Made by a program: the position numbers and the translations under genes | Part shown: piece after piece, positions 11,839-21,614 of the stretch | Numbering within the stretch: the first letter of the stretch is position 1 | How the letters are laid out: each line of letters starts with the position of its first letter | Notes under the pieces: model-generated | Database searches by the model: none | The model's input: the letters and a program-made list of their open reading frames with translations, nothing else | Told to the model about the DNA's origin: nothing | Source: Perkinsus marinus ATCC 50983 | Lineage: Eukaryota; Perkinsozoa; Perkinsida; Perkinsidae | Reading direction: 5' to 3' | DNA: 54,308 bases | Assembly (NCBI RefSeq): GCF_000006405.1 | Contig: NW_003206847.1 | Location: 871,470-925,777, forward strand

Positions 11839-12376
11839 CCTTCGGCTGCGGCGGCTGGTGCGGTCCTGTTGGTCTCTCTCTCCATCAAGAACGCCGACGC
11901 TGATGACCGATCACGCCATCTGCTGAGAGCATACGATAGTGACTTACAAACGATCGTAAAGGAAGAGCTCTCTAATGGTGAGCTCGTCGGTTATGGTATA
12001 CAGCTATTTCAACTGGCGAGCGTTGCCAAAAGCAACACCTTCGTTGAGCTAAGGTGAGTTTCCAGCTGCTTAGTTCGCATTGATGTGTGTTTGCTGCTGT
12101 AGGAGGCCTTCAAGGAAACTTGAGGAAGGTAACAGGATAGTGTCTGTTGTTGCATCCCGATTGAGAGTTACCAACATGATGATACTTTCAAGCTTAGTAG
12201 ATCTGAGTATGGAAGGCAGACTCTGTGATGCTCCCGGTGATCCAGATGCGAGCATCGATGTTCCTGATAGTCTGCGAGCGCATCAAGTGGCCATTCTTGT
12301 AGCTTATGTCGAAGATCCTGTTGAATATCTCCGACGTTGCTTGTCGTGTTCACCATGCCCAACTAGCACTAGGTAG
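11839..12376 (+). CDS. Unrecognised helical protein, 5' end unresolved
   Basis: Two exons are visible: one open from a possible acceptor (TAGCAG, 11833-11838) to 12052, and one from about 12103 to the stop at 12374-12376, joined by a roughly 50-nt GT-AG intron (GTGAGT...CTGTAG). The frame is kept. The product has leucine-rich helical stretches (RHLLRAYDSDLQTIVKEEL; VVASRLRVTNMMILSSLVDL) and a Cys-containing C-terminus. There is no ATG in this frame before the acceptor, so a first exon lies upstream or the gene is broken. I do not recognise the family. Confidence 0.45.
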
Positions 12377-12904
12377 TAGACGATTCCCCTTCGTAACCTT
12401 CCACGTGATGTTTGTATGTACTTATCAAATAATCGGTGCTTCGGAAGATATGACATGATATGATTGAAGCACTGCTACTGACAGTGCATGACGCTTAGAA
12501 CACCTGAACTGAGGAAAGGGAGACAGTTGTTGTGTTGGCTCAGTGGTGCTGGTGGTGGGGGACTGGATTGCACGAGTCAGTGGAGAAAAAATACTTCGGG
12601 AGACATGAATCGTTAGGATTGCCTTTCTTGTTGGCTGCTTCCCTTCACCACTCTACTGTTACTCGAAGATGGGCAGACGGAAAGGGTAGTACAGGGGCTA
12701 GTAGAGGACTTACTAGTTGAAATCGAAACTGAGTGGGTTGATCCCCGAAATCAATGTATCTATCGGCATAATGGATCGCGAAATTACGGTATTTCTTCGT
12801 GGAGTTTTAGTCTCTATTCAGAGCGCATCGCTGAACTGACCTCGTTGCTCGCTAATACTGTGCGCTCGTGTGAGCCTGAGGGGCATTTATCCTCACTCCC
12901 GTTT
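12377..12904. other. Intergenic region, nothing recognisable
   Basis: About 530 bp with only short unsupported open frames (for example 12532-12720), leading into the minisatellite. Confidence 0.5.
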
Positions 12905-13488
12905 GTCAAATTCTAGTCCTCTGGCATAGCGGCCCCACTTAGCGAATTGATTTCTGAGTGGTCCAGTCTCCATGCCTAAACGGATTTCTGAATGCTTGAA
13001 TCCGCGGCCATACCGATCCCACTTCTCATATAGATTTCTGAATGGTATAGTCCGCAAGCATAGCGGCCCCACTCCCCCGATAGATTTCTGATTGGTATAG
13101 TTTGCAGGCATAGCGGCCCCGCTCCCCCGATAGATTTCTGATTGGTATAGTTTGCAGGCATAGCGGCCCCGCTCCCCCGATAGATTTCTGATTGGTATAG
13201 TTTGCAGGCATAGCGGCCCCACTCCCCCGATAGATTTCTGATTGGTATAGTTTGCAGGCATAGCGGCTTCATTCTTTCCATAAATTTCTGAATGGTATAG
13301 TTCGCGGGCATAGCGGCCCATTTTCCCCATAGATTGCTGAATGCTATATTCCGCAGGCATAGCGGCCCCGTTCGTCCCATAAATTTCTGAATGGTATAGT
13401 CTCCGGGCATAGCGGCTCCATTCTTCCAATGGACTCCTGGTTAGCATAGTCCTATGGCATAATGGCCCCACTCTTTAAATGGATTACT
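12905..13488 (+). repeat. 50-bp minisatellite, about 12 copies
   Basis: Units such as TAGATTTCTGATTGGTATAG followed by TTTGCAGGCATAGCGGCCCC recur every 50 bp. They are nearly identical at 13081-13260 and more diverged at both ends. Because 50 is not a multiple of 3, all minus-strand frames stay open and give long spurious Gln/Ile/Arg-rich frames. I regard those as artefacts of the repeat, not as genes. The reverse complement resembles the 53-bp unit at 52.1-53.0 kb. Confidence 0.92.
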
Positions 13489-13616
13489 CTTTTGATACTA
13501 CTAATTCACTAATACATGAGTAAAGGTCCCATTCGAGAATGGCTCTGTTATGATGATATACGTGATGGTTCATGTACATTGAAGGTGTATATTGCTGTTG
13601 CTACTTCAGAAAGGCG

Positions 13617-14184
13617 ATGAAAGCATCGAGGCCGAAGCCCAAGTTGGACACTACCTTTGATTGCCCCTTTTGCAACAGTGAGAAGTAGTAGTATCATCAC
13701 CTGGAGGCTCTGGAAGCGGCGTTGGGGGAATGTTTTCGTTTCGAAGGGATTGGTGGAAGGTCGTGTGTGTATCTCATATGTGATACTTTTATTGATTCCC
13801 CGATTTTGAGTAGGTCGATAGAGGTACAGATGGATCGACATAAGAAGATAGGAACTCTACGGTGTAGAATGTGCCATGTTGACTATCAAATGCGGATACA
13901 ATGTAAGGCGGCAAGAGGTTGCGCGATGCCATATGCTTTCTGGCGTGGTCGCGAGACGTTCTTTAGTGATGATAATCGGCGATTTGCTTCTTACCAGATC
14001 GGACCTATTAAATAGCATCGATTGAGATTCGAAAGTGATATGGCAAAGCGTTTATGCATCAGATTTGCACGAGCCGGTCGACGTATACGCCCATTGGGTG
14101 GATCAATGCGAGGAGCTCAATCAGCGTGAGAGGGAAGATAGACCGGCCAAGAGGCAAAGGCTGGACGAAGATTCCGTCTCGTAG
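13617..14184 (+). CDS. ELOF1: Transcription elongation factor 1 homologue (ELOF1/Elf1)
   Basis: Small zinc-ribbon factor that binds elongating RNA polymerase II and acts in transcription through chromatin and in transcription-coupled repair. Three exons (13617-13684, 13814-13902, 14063-14184) join in frame to 92 residues. The order is a basic start (MKASRPKPK), LDTTFDCPFCNSEK with the first Cys pair, IEVQMDRHKKIGTLRCRMC with the second pair, then VDYQMRIQYLHEPVDVYAHWVDQCEE, which matches the family end to end. An acidic/basic tail to residue 92 is extra. The usual MGKRK start is lacking, so a short upstream exon is possible; the reading before the ATG follows an acceptor-like TTCAG. Introns are 129 and 160 nt. 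Confidence 0.9.
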
Positions 14185-14368
14185 GGAAGCCTCATAGTCG
14201 GTAGTGCTTTCATTGAATTTTTCAGTGAATCGGAGTCCGGCGAGAGCGATTATTAGCACTGACGAAATACCATTAACCATCTCCACTGTCGCTTTCCTTA
14301 ACATATTGCTTTATTGTGTATGTTAGTACTGGGAGGAGAACGGGAGAGGTCGTGGTGCAGTAAAAGAT

Positions 14369-14828
14369 ATGTGTGAGAGGAAAAGGTCGCAATGGGCAGC
14401 GCCCATTGGGCACGCTGGTCGTCCTCCTGAATTCGTGGATACTGAGACTGTTAGGACGGATGGAGATGACTCCTGCGCCGATGTAGCCGATGCTAAACGC
14501 TTCTCTGTTGGTAGTATTCTCCGTCCTGAAGGATCGTACTCAGTATGTAGAGGAGGGTCTCCATCTCGGAGCAGCAGCGCGATGGCAGGGGAAAAGCAGG
14601 TTGGGGGGTATATTCTTGACCAGACGATCAGCAGAGGGAGGTACGCCCGGCCGTTGTGAGGACTCCTCACTGAGGAGAAAGACATTGCTTGGTAGTTTTG
14701 GCGAGGCCATACGATATCCCATCCGGACAAGTTTGTGGGAGAAGAAGTTACGTAATCTTTGTAGAAGATTGAGGCAGAAAGTGAGTGTAGAAGACGATTT
14801 GTGCCCAAATAATATTGCAGAGAATTGA
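14369..14828 (+). CDS. Possible 5' fragment of a protein kinase gene
   Basis: Two exons (14369-14640 and 14696-14828, 55-nt intron GTACG...GGTAG) join in frame to 134 residues. After a 70-residue Ser/Arg-rich leader comes VGGYILDQTISRGSFGEA, which resembles the start of a Ser/Thr kinase domain with the glycine-rich loop formed exactly across the splice. Then WEKKLRN stands where VAIK-type sequence is expected. The rest of the domain is absent: the frame stops at 14826-14828, touching the opposite-strand tRNA-Trp gene. The first loop Gly is Ser. It may be a truncated gene or pseudogene. The kinase call rests on about 25 residues. Confidence 0.35.
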
Positions 14829-14897
14829 CCCCGGCCCGATTCGAACGGACAACCTTCTGATCTGGAGTCAGATGCGCTACCGTTGCGCCACAGGGCC
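14826..14897 (-). tRNA. tRNA-Trp (CCA)
   Basis: A complete 72-nt cloverleaf on the minus strand. Acceptor GGCCCTG pairs with CGGGGTC (two G-T pairs), and the D stem is GCGC/GCGC. The anticodon arm is TCTGA-CTCCAGA-TCAGA with anticodon CCA. The T arm is GTCCG-TTCGAAT-CGGGC, and the discriminator base is A. There is no intron. It is the only intact tRNA gene seen in the window. Confidence 0.95.
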
Positions 14898-16142
14898 TAG
14901 TGGTTGAGGATACTATATGATGATGCCTCTCACCATAAAGGATGCGAAAGTCGGGCTGAGCTCTGGTCCATGGCCTGTATACTGTACGTGATGCTCTATG
15001 GGTACCTTCCCTATCCATGCACGCAGAATACGATAGGACTATTATAGCGCATCGGAAGCGGCTCGCCTATCGAGTACGGAGCTGTGTGCTCGGCTTCATA
15101 CCTCGACCCGCTTAGACGAGTGCTGATCAAGGATTCGAGAGGAGAACGGAGGCCGACCTAATTTACAAACACTTCTACATCGTAAGTCTAGGTCTACCAT
15201 AGACAAATCTCCGACCTAATTTACAAACACTTCTACATCGTAAGTCTAGGTCTACCATAGACAAATCTAATCAGGCGCTTCGTAAACACACGGCAACGAA
15301 TACGATACCTCAACATTCGGACCGAAAGGCTCACCTCTACAAAGACTGCTGGGGAATCGAAGCCAGTGCCAGCGGGAGTAAGTGGACTTCAGTTGCATTA
15401 TGGCTCGTGGAATCTATGAAAATTGTGTCTTGATAGATCCGTCAGCCTAGTAAGGATCGAGGAGGGAGCACGATGCTGTGCGAGGAAGCTTCAGCACTGA
15501 CTTTCTGACAGTCCACAGATCACTCATCACACATCACTCATCCACAGATCACTCACACTCAGTGTGGATGGCAAATATTGGAACTGATGCTGGGTCAGCT
15601 GTGGGTGTTACCCGTTAGAGCGGCCAATCAGCTCGAATAGGGAGAAGGATACGGGCGGAATCCGCACTGCGGACAGTAAGCTTCTAACTTATCGAGTCGA
15701 GTGTGTGGTAATTGATCAGCCGGTGGCTAGAGACTTTCGTTAGACTACAAAGCGGCTGTCGATGACGTATCAACCAGGTATCGTCGTAACCGATGGCGAA
15801 GAGTGGAATGCCAATTGTTTCCGAAAGCACCAATTTGGTACTACCAAATTTTTACTACGTGTCTCGTTACCGATCGATACAGAAATGAAAAAGCATGACA
15901 TTAAATTGGTGAAAATGACGACCAAGAGGTTTGATATTACACAAGGACCAGTCATCAAGACGAAACGGAGTATGTTGTGGGCTGATATTAACTTGAATAA
16001 TACAGTAACATCAGAAGAAGGAGGAGAGTCTAAGAGGACTAATCCTCAGTATTTGGGAGAAAGGTGAAGAAAAAAGGTTGGGGTAACCATATCTCACCAT
16101 GACAATAGATTGACTGATTGCACGACAAAACGTAATCAATCC
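14898..16142. other. Gene-poor stretch with a 58-bp duplication
   Basis: No supported gene. It holds the perfect 58-bp tandem duplication at 15153-15268, a few CACTCAT/CAGATCAC short repeats near 15510-15560, and one isolated 101-codon plus-strand frame (15762-16067; lysine-rich, not recognised, no splice partner). I leave that frame as a weak candidate only. Confidence 0.4.
15153..15268 (+). repeat. Perfect tandem duplication of a 58-bp unit
   Basis: The unit starting CCGACCTAATTTACAAACAC occurs twice head to tail without a mismatch (15153-15210, 15211-15268). Each unit contains GTCTA...TAGAC able to fold as a small hairpin. The perfect identity suggests a recent duplication, or an assembly effect. 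Confidence 0.9.
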
Positions 16143-16577
16143 TTACGCTGAAACATTACGAGCAGCCGAGCGAGCCGAATCAGCAGTAGCGCGACCGGTG
16201 GCGCGAGCTGAATCTGCCGTAGCACGCCCAGCAATACGGGCCGAATCAGCGGTGCCACGAGCAGCCATGCGGGCTGAGGAAGCGGTCTCACGACCAGCAG
16301 CACGAGCCGTGTCCGCAGTACCACGTGCTGATGCTCTCACCGAATCGGCAACAGCACGAGCCGATGTACGTATGGAGTCACCAGTAGCACGAGCCGAAGT
16401 TCTGACTGCTTCACCGTTGTTGACAGCATTTCGGCGGGCAGTTTCGGCGTCTTTGGTGGCATTTGCACTCACTTGTGTACTGGTAGCGGTGGCAGCTTGA
16501 GCCAGGTCGTTAGCAGAACTTGTAACATCTGTGGCAAGCTTGGTGATATCAGAAGTCAGATCGGTAAGAAATCCCAT
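16143..16577 (-). CDS. 11-residue-repeat protein, short paralogue
   Basis: Unspliced frame of 144 codons; the ATG is at 16577. The N-terminus MGFLTDLTSDITKLATDV is predicted amphipathic and is shared with the larger minus-strand gene at 17572-18837. From about residue 45 the protein is made of 11-residue units such as RGTADSARIAG and RATADSARATG, rich in Ala, Arg and Ser. 11-mer periodicity of this kind is typical of proteins that form extended amphipathic helices on membranes or lipid droplets or act as LEA-type protectants. That comparison is by pattern only. No signal peptide or membrane segment is seen. Confidence 0.7.
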   Translation of the reverse strand: MGFLTDLTSDITKLATDVTSSANDLAQAATATSTQVSANATKDAETARRNAVNNGEAVRTSARATGDSIRTSARAVADSVRASARGTADTARAAGRETASSARMAARGTADSARIAGRATADSARATGRATADSARSAARNVSA

Positions 16578-17571
16578 AGTAAACAACGGTAGAACAACAG
16601 GGTAACTGATATAAGATTGATCCTCGTTTCAACCCGCAGTGGCTAGTTGTGACTCAACCCAGTTGCCACCTTGGAAAAATCATTGTGTACGGGCTTTGTG
16701 CCTGATGTCCCATTGCACGCTGATGACAGAAACATAGTCAAAATCTATAGTGCTTTCATATAACCGAATGTCACCGTAACATTGGCAATGTGACCGGCGA
16801 TTGCTTCAAACGTGACAATGTTAAATTGTCACGGTCTCGCAACGTTCGAGTTGCGCTATCCTCTCTCCTGATAGGTCACATGGTACAATGTTTTGGTGGA
16901 TCGTCCAACGATACCTCAGCTGATGGTGAGTTACTCACCTCACAAGCGTTGCCAACCTCATATGATATGATTACGTCAGACGAACGACCCACGGATAGCT
17001 TATGGTAAGTTGCATATGGGAAGGGGATCTCAGAGTAGTTAGCCATTGAGGCAAGCCGACAAACTCGATCAAGATGGCTGAGGTGTTCCAAGTTCAGTAA
17101 ACACACATTATGAATCCGAAACCTATCACGAGGCAGAAGTTTGTCGAGCTCGCACTTAGTGAACCAGGCTTCTGTTACCAACCTTATACGATCGGTCTTC
17201 CTCTCGAGCCTAGAGGAATGCGTCGAGTGCTAATATATCTGTTCCCGTGCTCCTCTGCGCATGGACTATGTGACCACACAACCCAATTGGAATCTAGAAA
17301 AGTTTCTCAAGAGAATTTAATCTACCAATCTCGACAACTAAGGCAATAAGACGGGCGAGTGACACAACCCGAGGTAAAATTCCCTCGAGTATGGCTGCTA
17401 AAATAAGTATCCAAGAAGTGATTGAGACCACCCTCACTAAGATACGATGTAATGTAAGCATCGTAGGATAGGCTTCTACAATGTAAGCAGAACAGGAGAA
17501 GTCACTAACGAAAACTGGTGTATTTGGAAATGCCGTAACGGCACGGCAACCTTGTCCATCAAACATTGATC
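16578..17571. other. Spacer between the two 11-mer-repeat genes
   Basis: About 1 kb. Short open frames at 16790-17008 and 17110-17349 (plus) and 17294-17566 (minus) show no recognisable motif. It probably contains the promoter of the short paralogue. Confidence 0.4.
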
Positions 17572-18837
17572 TTAAGGCGAACCTCTGAACATGGTGCGCA
17601 CACTGTCGTGAATAGCTCGACCTCCAGCATGACCGGCATCGTGGATGGCTCGACCAGCAGCGTGACTAACTCCCTTGACGGACGACTCTCTGGGAGGGTC
17701 AGGATGAGAATGTGTTGCGTCACCAGCAGTTGCTGTGGATGTGGAATCAGGTTCGCTTGCCTGTATTTCCCTGGACGTAACAGAGTCATCCATCGCACTG
17801 TTGTTGTCAGTTGCTGAACCATCACTGTCGCGACCAGACTGCACTCCGCAATCAACGACATCAACATTCGACGTAGAGCCACTAGCAGTATTATCAACAC
17901 CAAGCTGAGCACCCCTGGCACCATTACTTATACCAAGCTGAGCACCGCGAACAGCATTATCAACACCAAGCTGAGCACCTCTGGCACCATTACTTATACC
18001 AAGCTGAGCACCGCGAACAGCATTATCAACACCAAGCTGAGCACCTCTGGCACCATTACTTATACCAAGCTGAGCACCGCGAACAGCATTATCAACACCA
18101 AGCTGAGCACCTCTGGCACCATTACTTATACCAAGCTGAGCACCGCGAACAGCATTATCAACACCAAGCTGAGCACCTCTGGCACCATTACTTATACCAA
18201 GCTGAGCACCGCGAACAGCATTATCAACACCAAGCTGAGCACCTCTGGCACCATTACTTATACCAAGCTGAGCACCGCGAACAGCATTATCAACACCAAG
18301 CTGTGCACCGCGAACAGCATTATCAACACCAAGCTGAGCACCGCGAACAGCATTATCAACACCAAGCTGAGCACCACGAACAGCATTATCAACACCAAGC
18401 TGAGCACCACGAGCAGCACTATCCGCACCACGGTCCGCGCCATCAATACCAGACCTACGGAGAGCTGCATTAACCGCGATGCTCGCTCCTCTCAGAGCAG
18501 AATTGATCGCGACACCGGCACCAGCAAGAGGAATGCTAGGAGCCATATTAGCACCAGCACACGTAGGACCACGCGTGGGAGAAGGCGAGGCGGCCGCATC
18601 ATCACGAGCCATAGTAGTATTAAGGTTCGTGGTATCGCTGGGGACAGACGCTGCGGTACTAGGGACTGTGGTATCGGTGCTACAATCCGAAGTAGCAAGT
18701 CCGCTGGACACATCGGCTTGCGCAGCAGCTTTCGGCTGACTCGGAGCCGTTGCGTTAGCTAAGTCGTTTAGAGAAGCACTGACGTCGGTCGCAAGGTTGT
18801 TGAGATCAGATACCAAAGTTTCGAGGAAACCCGCCAT
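17572..18837 (-). CDS. 11-residue-repeat protein, long paralogue
   Basis: Unspliced frame of 421 codons, ATG at 18837. The N-terminus MAGFLETLVSDLNNLATDV aligns with that of the short paralogue 1 kb downstream on the same strand. A Ser/Ala/Thr-rich spacer follows. The centre holds 16 units of the form RGAQLGVDNAV or RGAQLGISNGA, mostly alternating as 22-residue pairs, so the DNA shows a nearly exact 66-bp repeat. The C-terminal 90 residues are Ser/Asp-rich and end in a His/Gly/Ala segment. The 11-residue period and alternating polar/small residues suggest an extended helix. I do not know the function. The uniform repeat DNA implies recent homogenisation. Confidence 0.75.
   Translation of the reverse strand: MAGFLETLVSDLNNLATDVSASLNDLANATAPSQPKAAAQADVSSGLATSDCSTDTTVPSTAASVPSDTTNLNTTMARDDAAASPSPTRGPTCAGANMAPSIPLAGAGVAINSALRGASIAVNAALRRSGIDGADRGADSAARGAQLGVDNAVRGAQLGVDNAVRGAQLGVDNAVRGAQLGVDNAVRGAQLGISNGARGAQLGVDNAVRGAQLGISNGARGAQLGVDNAVRGAQLGISNGARGAQLGVDNAVRGAQLGISNGARGAQLGVDNAVRGAQLGISNGARGAQLGVDNAVRGAQLGISNGARGAQLGVDNTASGSTSNVDVVDCGVQSGRDSDGSATDNNSAMDDSVTSREIQASEPDSTSTATAGDATHSHPDPPRESSVKGVSHAAGRAIHDAGHAGGRAIHDSVRTMFRGSP
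17895..18418 (-). repeat. 33/66-bp coding tandem repeat
   Basis: The DNA behind the RGAQLG units. Within 17930-18290 the 66-bp double unit (for example CCAAGCTGAGCACCGCGAAC) is repeated with almost no change. Toward 18420 only the single 33-bp unit is repeated. It keeps the reading frame throughout. Confidence 0.93.
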
Positions 18838-19449
18838 GAATCAAAGAATTAATAAAAAGAACTGCGAGACCTCATACAGTGAAACTCGATTATCGCTCGA
18901 TCAACTATAATCAGCGAGACTAACACAAAAGACAATCATAGCTAGAACCACACGGAACTTGTCCATTTTCCACAGCTATAAAGATTCGGTTCAATGCCTA
19001 GTTATTTTGCCTGTTAGTTTAGCGCGTAAAAATAGCGAAGTTGAAGGAGATATCGCAGGTATGTCATTAACGCGATACCTACCCTATCAGCTCAAGGCTT
19101 TGGTAGAAAAGTGAGACCACTTGAGTGCCATACTAGCAACTGCTTCCGGTGCAGTGCACACAAGTGCAGTTGTGTGCTCGAAAAGTTTTTGCGTTACTGT
19201 TCTGAGTATCCAGCCCGTGCTCACGAATAGATCGTTCCTGCACGTGGGCCTGTTGGATGAATGACTTCAGAAAACACGTCTCACTGGCCTTTGTATGATG
19301 TTGGATTCCATCGGTGGAATTCATGAACCAACTAACCGTCAAATTCTGACCTCGTCGCACCTCCAATGGGGACAATGGATGTCAGCGATCAGCGGGGCAG
19401 GAAACACGACTCGAGTTCCGAACGAGCGAACCCTAACCATGCGCGCAGG

Positions 19450-19692
19450 ATGATTGTGTGACCTTTGGACACATCAACTTTGGACATAAAGTTGTCGAAA
19501 GCCCTTTGGACAGCAAGGGATGTCAAAACGAATCTCATGACTAAGTTTTGGACAGTTTGTCCAAAAACTACCCTAGGGAGTAGTTTGGACATGAAGTTGT
19601 CGAATATTTTTTTTCATCAAGAAGTTGTCCAATTACGCCTGTAGCGACCTTTGGACAGCTTTCTGATCAATTGGACATGTTTGGACAATATT
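19450..19692. repeat. Cluster of TTGGACA/TGTCCAA motifs (a)
   Basis: About ten occurrences of TTGGAC or its complement GTCCAA in some 240 bp, on both strands and at irregular spacing, interspersed with GTTGTCGAA. Similar density recurs only at 24.7-25.0 kb. No gene is seen here. Confidence 0.7.
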
Positions 19693-19891
19693 TAGTAATC
19701 TGGACTACAATGTGTCGGAATGTGGCACAGATTACCGGCTGCCCCTGAATCCAGCACTAAATACCTTACAATGGCACTATGTACCTGCAACTGCATTAAA
19801 TGCACAGGATTTCTTGCAATTGCATGAGTAGTCAGACCGCAGAGGGAGCTCGACGGCCGATTAGTATGATCCACTGACATCATATATGCGT

Positions 19892-19991
19892 NNNNNNNNN
19901 NNNNNNNNNNNNNNNNNNNNNNNNNNNNNNNNNNNNNNNNNNNNNNNNNNNNNNNNNNNNNNNNNNNNNNNNNNNNNNNNNNNNNNNNNNN
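19892..19991. other. Assembly gap (100 N)
   Basis: Exactly 100 N, the conventional scaffold-gap length; the true gap size is unknown. Confidence 0.99.
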
Positions 19992-20477
19992 ATCGGGGCC
20001 AGTCTGTGAATCATATGTTGAGCAAAAGTGTAGGATATATGATTGTGCCGCACAACTTGTGCGTGTCAGACACACATAGGCGACACCAACCTGTGCGGTT
20101 GGTTTTGTGGGAAAAGCGCTGATTGTGGAGGATTGCGAGAGTTAGAGGGGTGCTGGATAAGTTTGTTCGGGTCTGCTGCATCGGTTGGAGGAGCGTCCGA
20201 TGAGTGAGGGAGCGGGAAATCACCATTTCTCTACAGTAGAGACTCTACATTCCCAAGAAAATTTTTCTGGATATCAAGTGATCCCACACTGGGGTTGCCA
20301 GTGAAGAAAATTGATACCCTGAAATTAGCGTAATCATTGATTAATAACTAATGAGTACATACGGTATTCAGGTCTCTTAACGATCAAATTTCACTGTGTT
20401 TGTGGTTTTTAGCCAGTCGGATCGATCGAGCCGCATATTCGGGGATGAGTCTCAGTGTTCTATGACCCAGCAATGAC

Positions 20478-20663
20478 CAGTGTGGGAGAATAGGCACATG
20501 GTCAACTACATGTTTTAGTGATATTAGAGAAAATCTGAGGAAATTTAGGAGAATTCTTATTGTTTTGCTGTACACCTGTAGCAGAATTCGTATGTAGACT
20601 TGTATCATGGGTGCTCGCTTTTCTAAGCTCTGCTGAGAAACGCGAACATATATTCCAGCACTG
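20478..20663 (+). mobile_element. hAT-like MITE with 8-bp target duplication (copy 1)
   Basis: A 186-bp element starting CAGTGTGGGAG and ending CCAGCACTG, so its ends form imperfect inverted repeats. It is flanked by GCAATGAC on the left (20470-20477) and CCAATGAC on the right (20664-20671), a 7/8 match. The interior shares GGTCAAC, TCTGAGGAAATTT and a GCTGAG...GCGAACATATATTCC block with the other copies. No coding capacity. The terminal CAG...CTG and 8-bp duplication are features of hAT transposons. Confidence 0.85.
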
Positions 20664-20671
20664 CCAATGAC

Positions 20672-20999
20672 TTTGAGATAGTGTATATCCTACTTGTGTC
20701 TTCCGAAGGGTGGACTATGATGTGATTATAGATACCTGGTGTAACTGTTCAGGTGATGTCATCAGCATTGGTAAGTCTACAGGGAGAATCATCGTACTGG
20801 GTTGGAGTTATGCCTCTTGAATTGGGAGAGAGTTGAGAAACCTGAAGTACACATATCAGAAGTCACTGCTCATGCCCGTTCATCTCAGCTCATCTCCTAT
20901 GTCAGGTTTTGGTATGTAGGCCTCTCCAAAGCCATCAACGGTTTGTTCCGAACGATTTTTGGCAGTAATTGCAGAGAGGACTTCATTAAGTAACGTTGT
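20672..20999. other. Intergenic region
   Basis: About 330 bp after the MITE with only one short frame (20802-20993) of no recognisable content. Confidence 0.4.
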
Positions 21000-21614
21000 C
21001 TATGCATGGTCATTGCTTGCATGCCTTCCGTTTTTCTTCTGCCTCAGACCTGTAGACTCAACTGGTGGAGGAGCCAAGACGGTATGGCTCATCCTGCCCA
21101 ATGGATTCGAAGTCGAATCGTTCGGGAGAGTAATCTTCTCAACGTAACTTGATGATGAAGCGGGTAAAGGAAGATATGGAACCGGTTCGGTAACTTGTGT
21201 CTCCACAAGTGGGGTAATGTTGGAACGATGGTTACTCGATTTGGACAGGCTAGATCTAGCCGTCGGTACTTTACTCGACACCGAGGGTTGCTTCATGCTC
21301 TTAGCACGTTTAGCAGATGTAGCGACCTCGTCGGTGATGGAGGTAAGGCTTCTCATTCTACTGGTAACGCCTGCATCTGCTGCTGGTTCAGGCTGTCTTA
21401 TATTTACATATGAAACACCTGAGGAGGTGAACTCTGAAAGACAGGTGAAGTATTTACCCTTGGGTGTTGGTTTGGCCTTCGCCTTCACCTTGGCTTTCCC
21501 CTTGGTCTCCGCTTTCACCTTCATCGCCTTCGTGTTCGGATCTGCTTCCGGCTGTTCTTGACGATATCTCTCTGGTTTCTGAAGCGTCTTTCCGGCAGCG
21601 GCACGTGTTTGCAT
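21000..21614 (-). CDS. Lys- and Ser-rich protein, unrecognised, probably nuclear
   Basis: An open minus-strand frame of 204 codons from the ATG at 21614 (an upstream non-ATG extension reaches 21728). Residues 1-50 are basic, with MQTRAAAGKTLQKPERYRQE and a KVKAETKGKAKVKAKAK stretch, like DNA- or RNA-binding tails. The remainder is Ser/Thr/Pro-rich. A GTAAAT...ATAAG segment after PTPKG could be a retained in-frame intron of about 60 nt. No domain is recognised; the nuclear role is a guess from composition. Confidence 0.45.
   Translation of the reverse strand: MQTRAAAGKTLQKPERYRQEQPEADPNTKAMKVKAETKGKAKVKAKAKPTPKGKYFTCLSEFTSSGVSYVNIRQPEPAADAGVTSRMRSLTSITDEVATSAKRAKSMKQPSVSSKVPTARSSLSKSSNHRSNITPLVETQVTEPVPYLPLPASSSSYVEKITLPNDSTSNPLGRMSHTVLAPPPVESTGLRQKKNGRHASNDHA

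Noticed and set aside
12893-13471. Long minus-strand frames of up to 192 codons in the 50-bp minisatellite
   Set aside because: The unit length is not a multiple of 3, so the same repeat is read in all three frames; openness follows from lack of stops in the unit, and there is no ATG-led conserved protein.
14323-15018. 231-codon minus-strand frame
   Set aside because: It runs straight through the tRNA-Trp gene and shows no domain; it is a chance frame.
16198-16500. Plus-strand frame rich in Ala, Arg and Glu opposite the short 11-mer-repeat gene
   Set aside because: It is the complement of the 33-bp repeat; the minus-strand frame has the conserved N-terminus and the paralogue.
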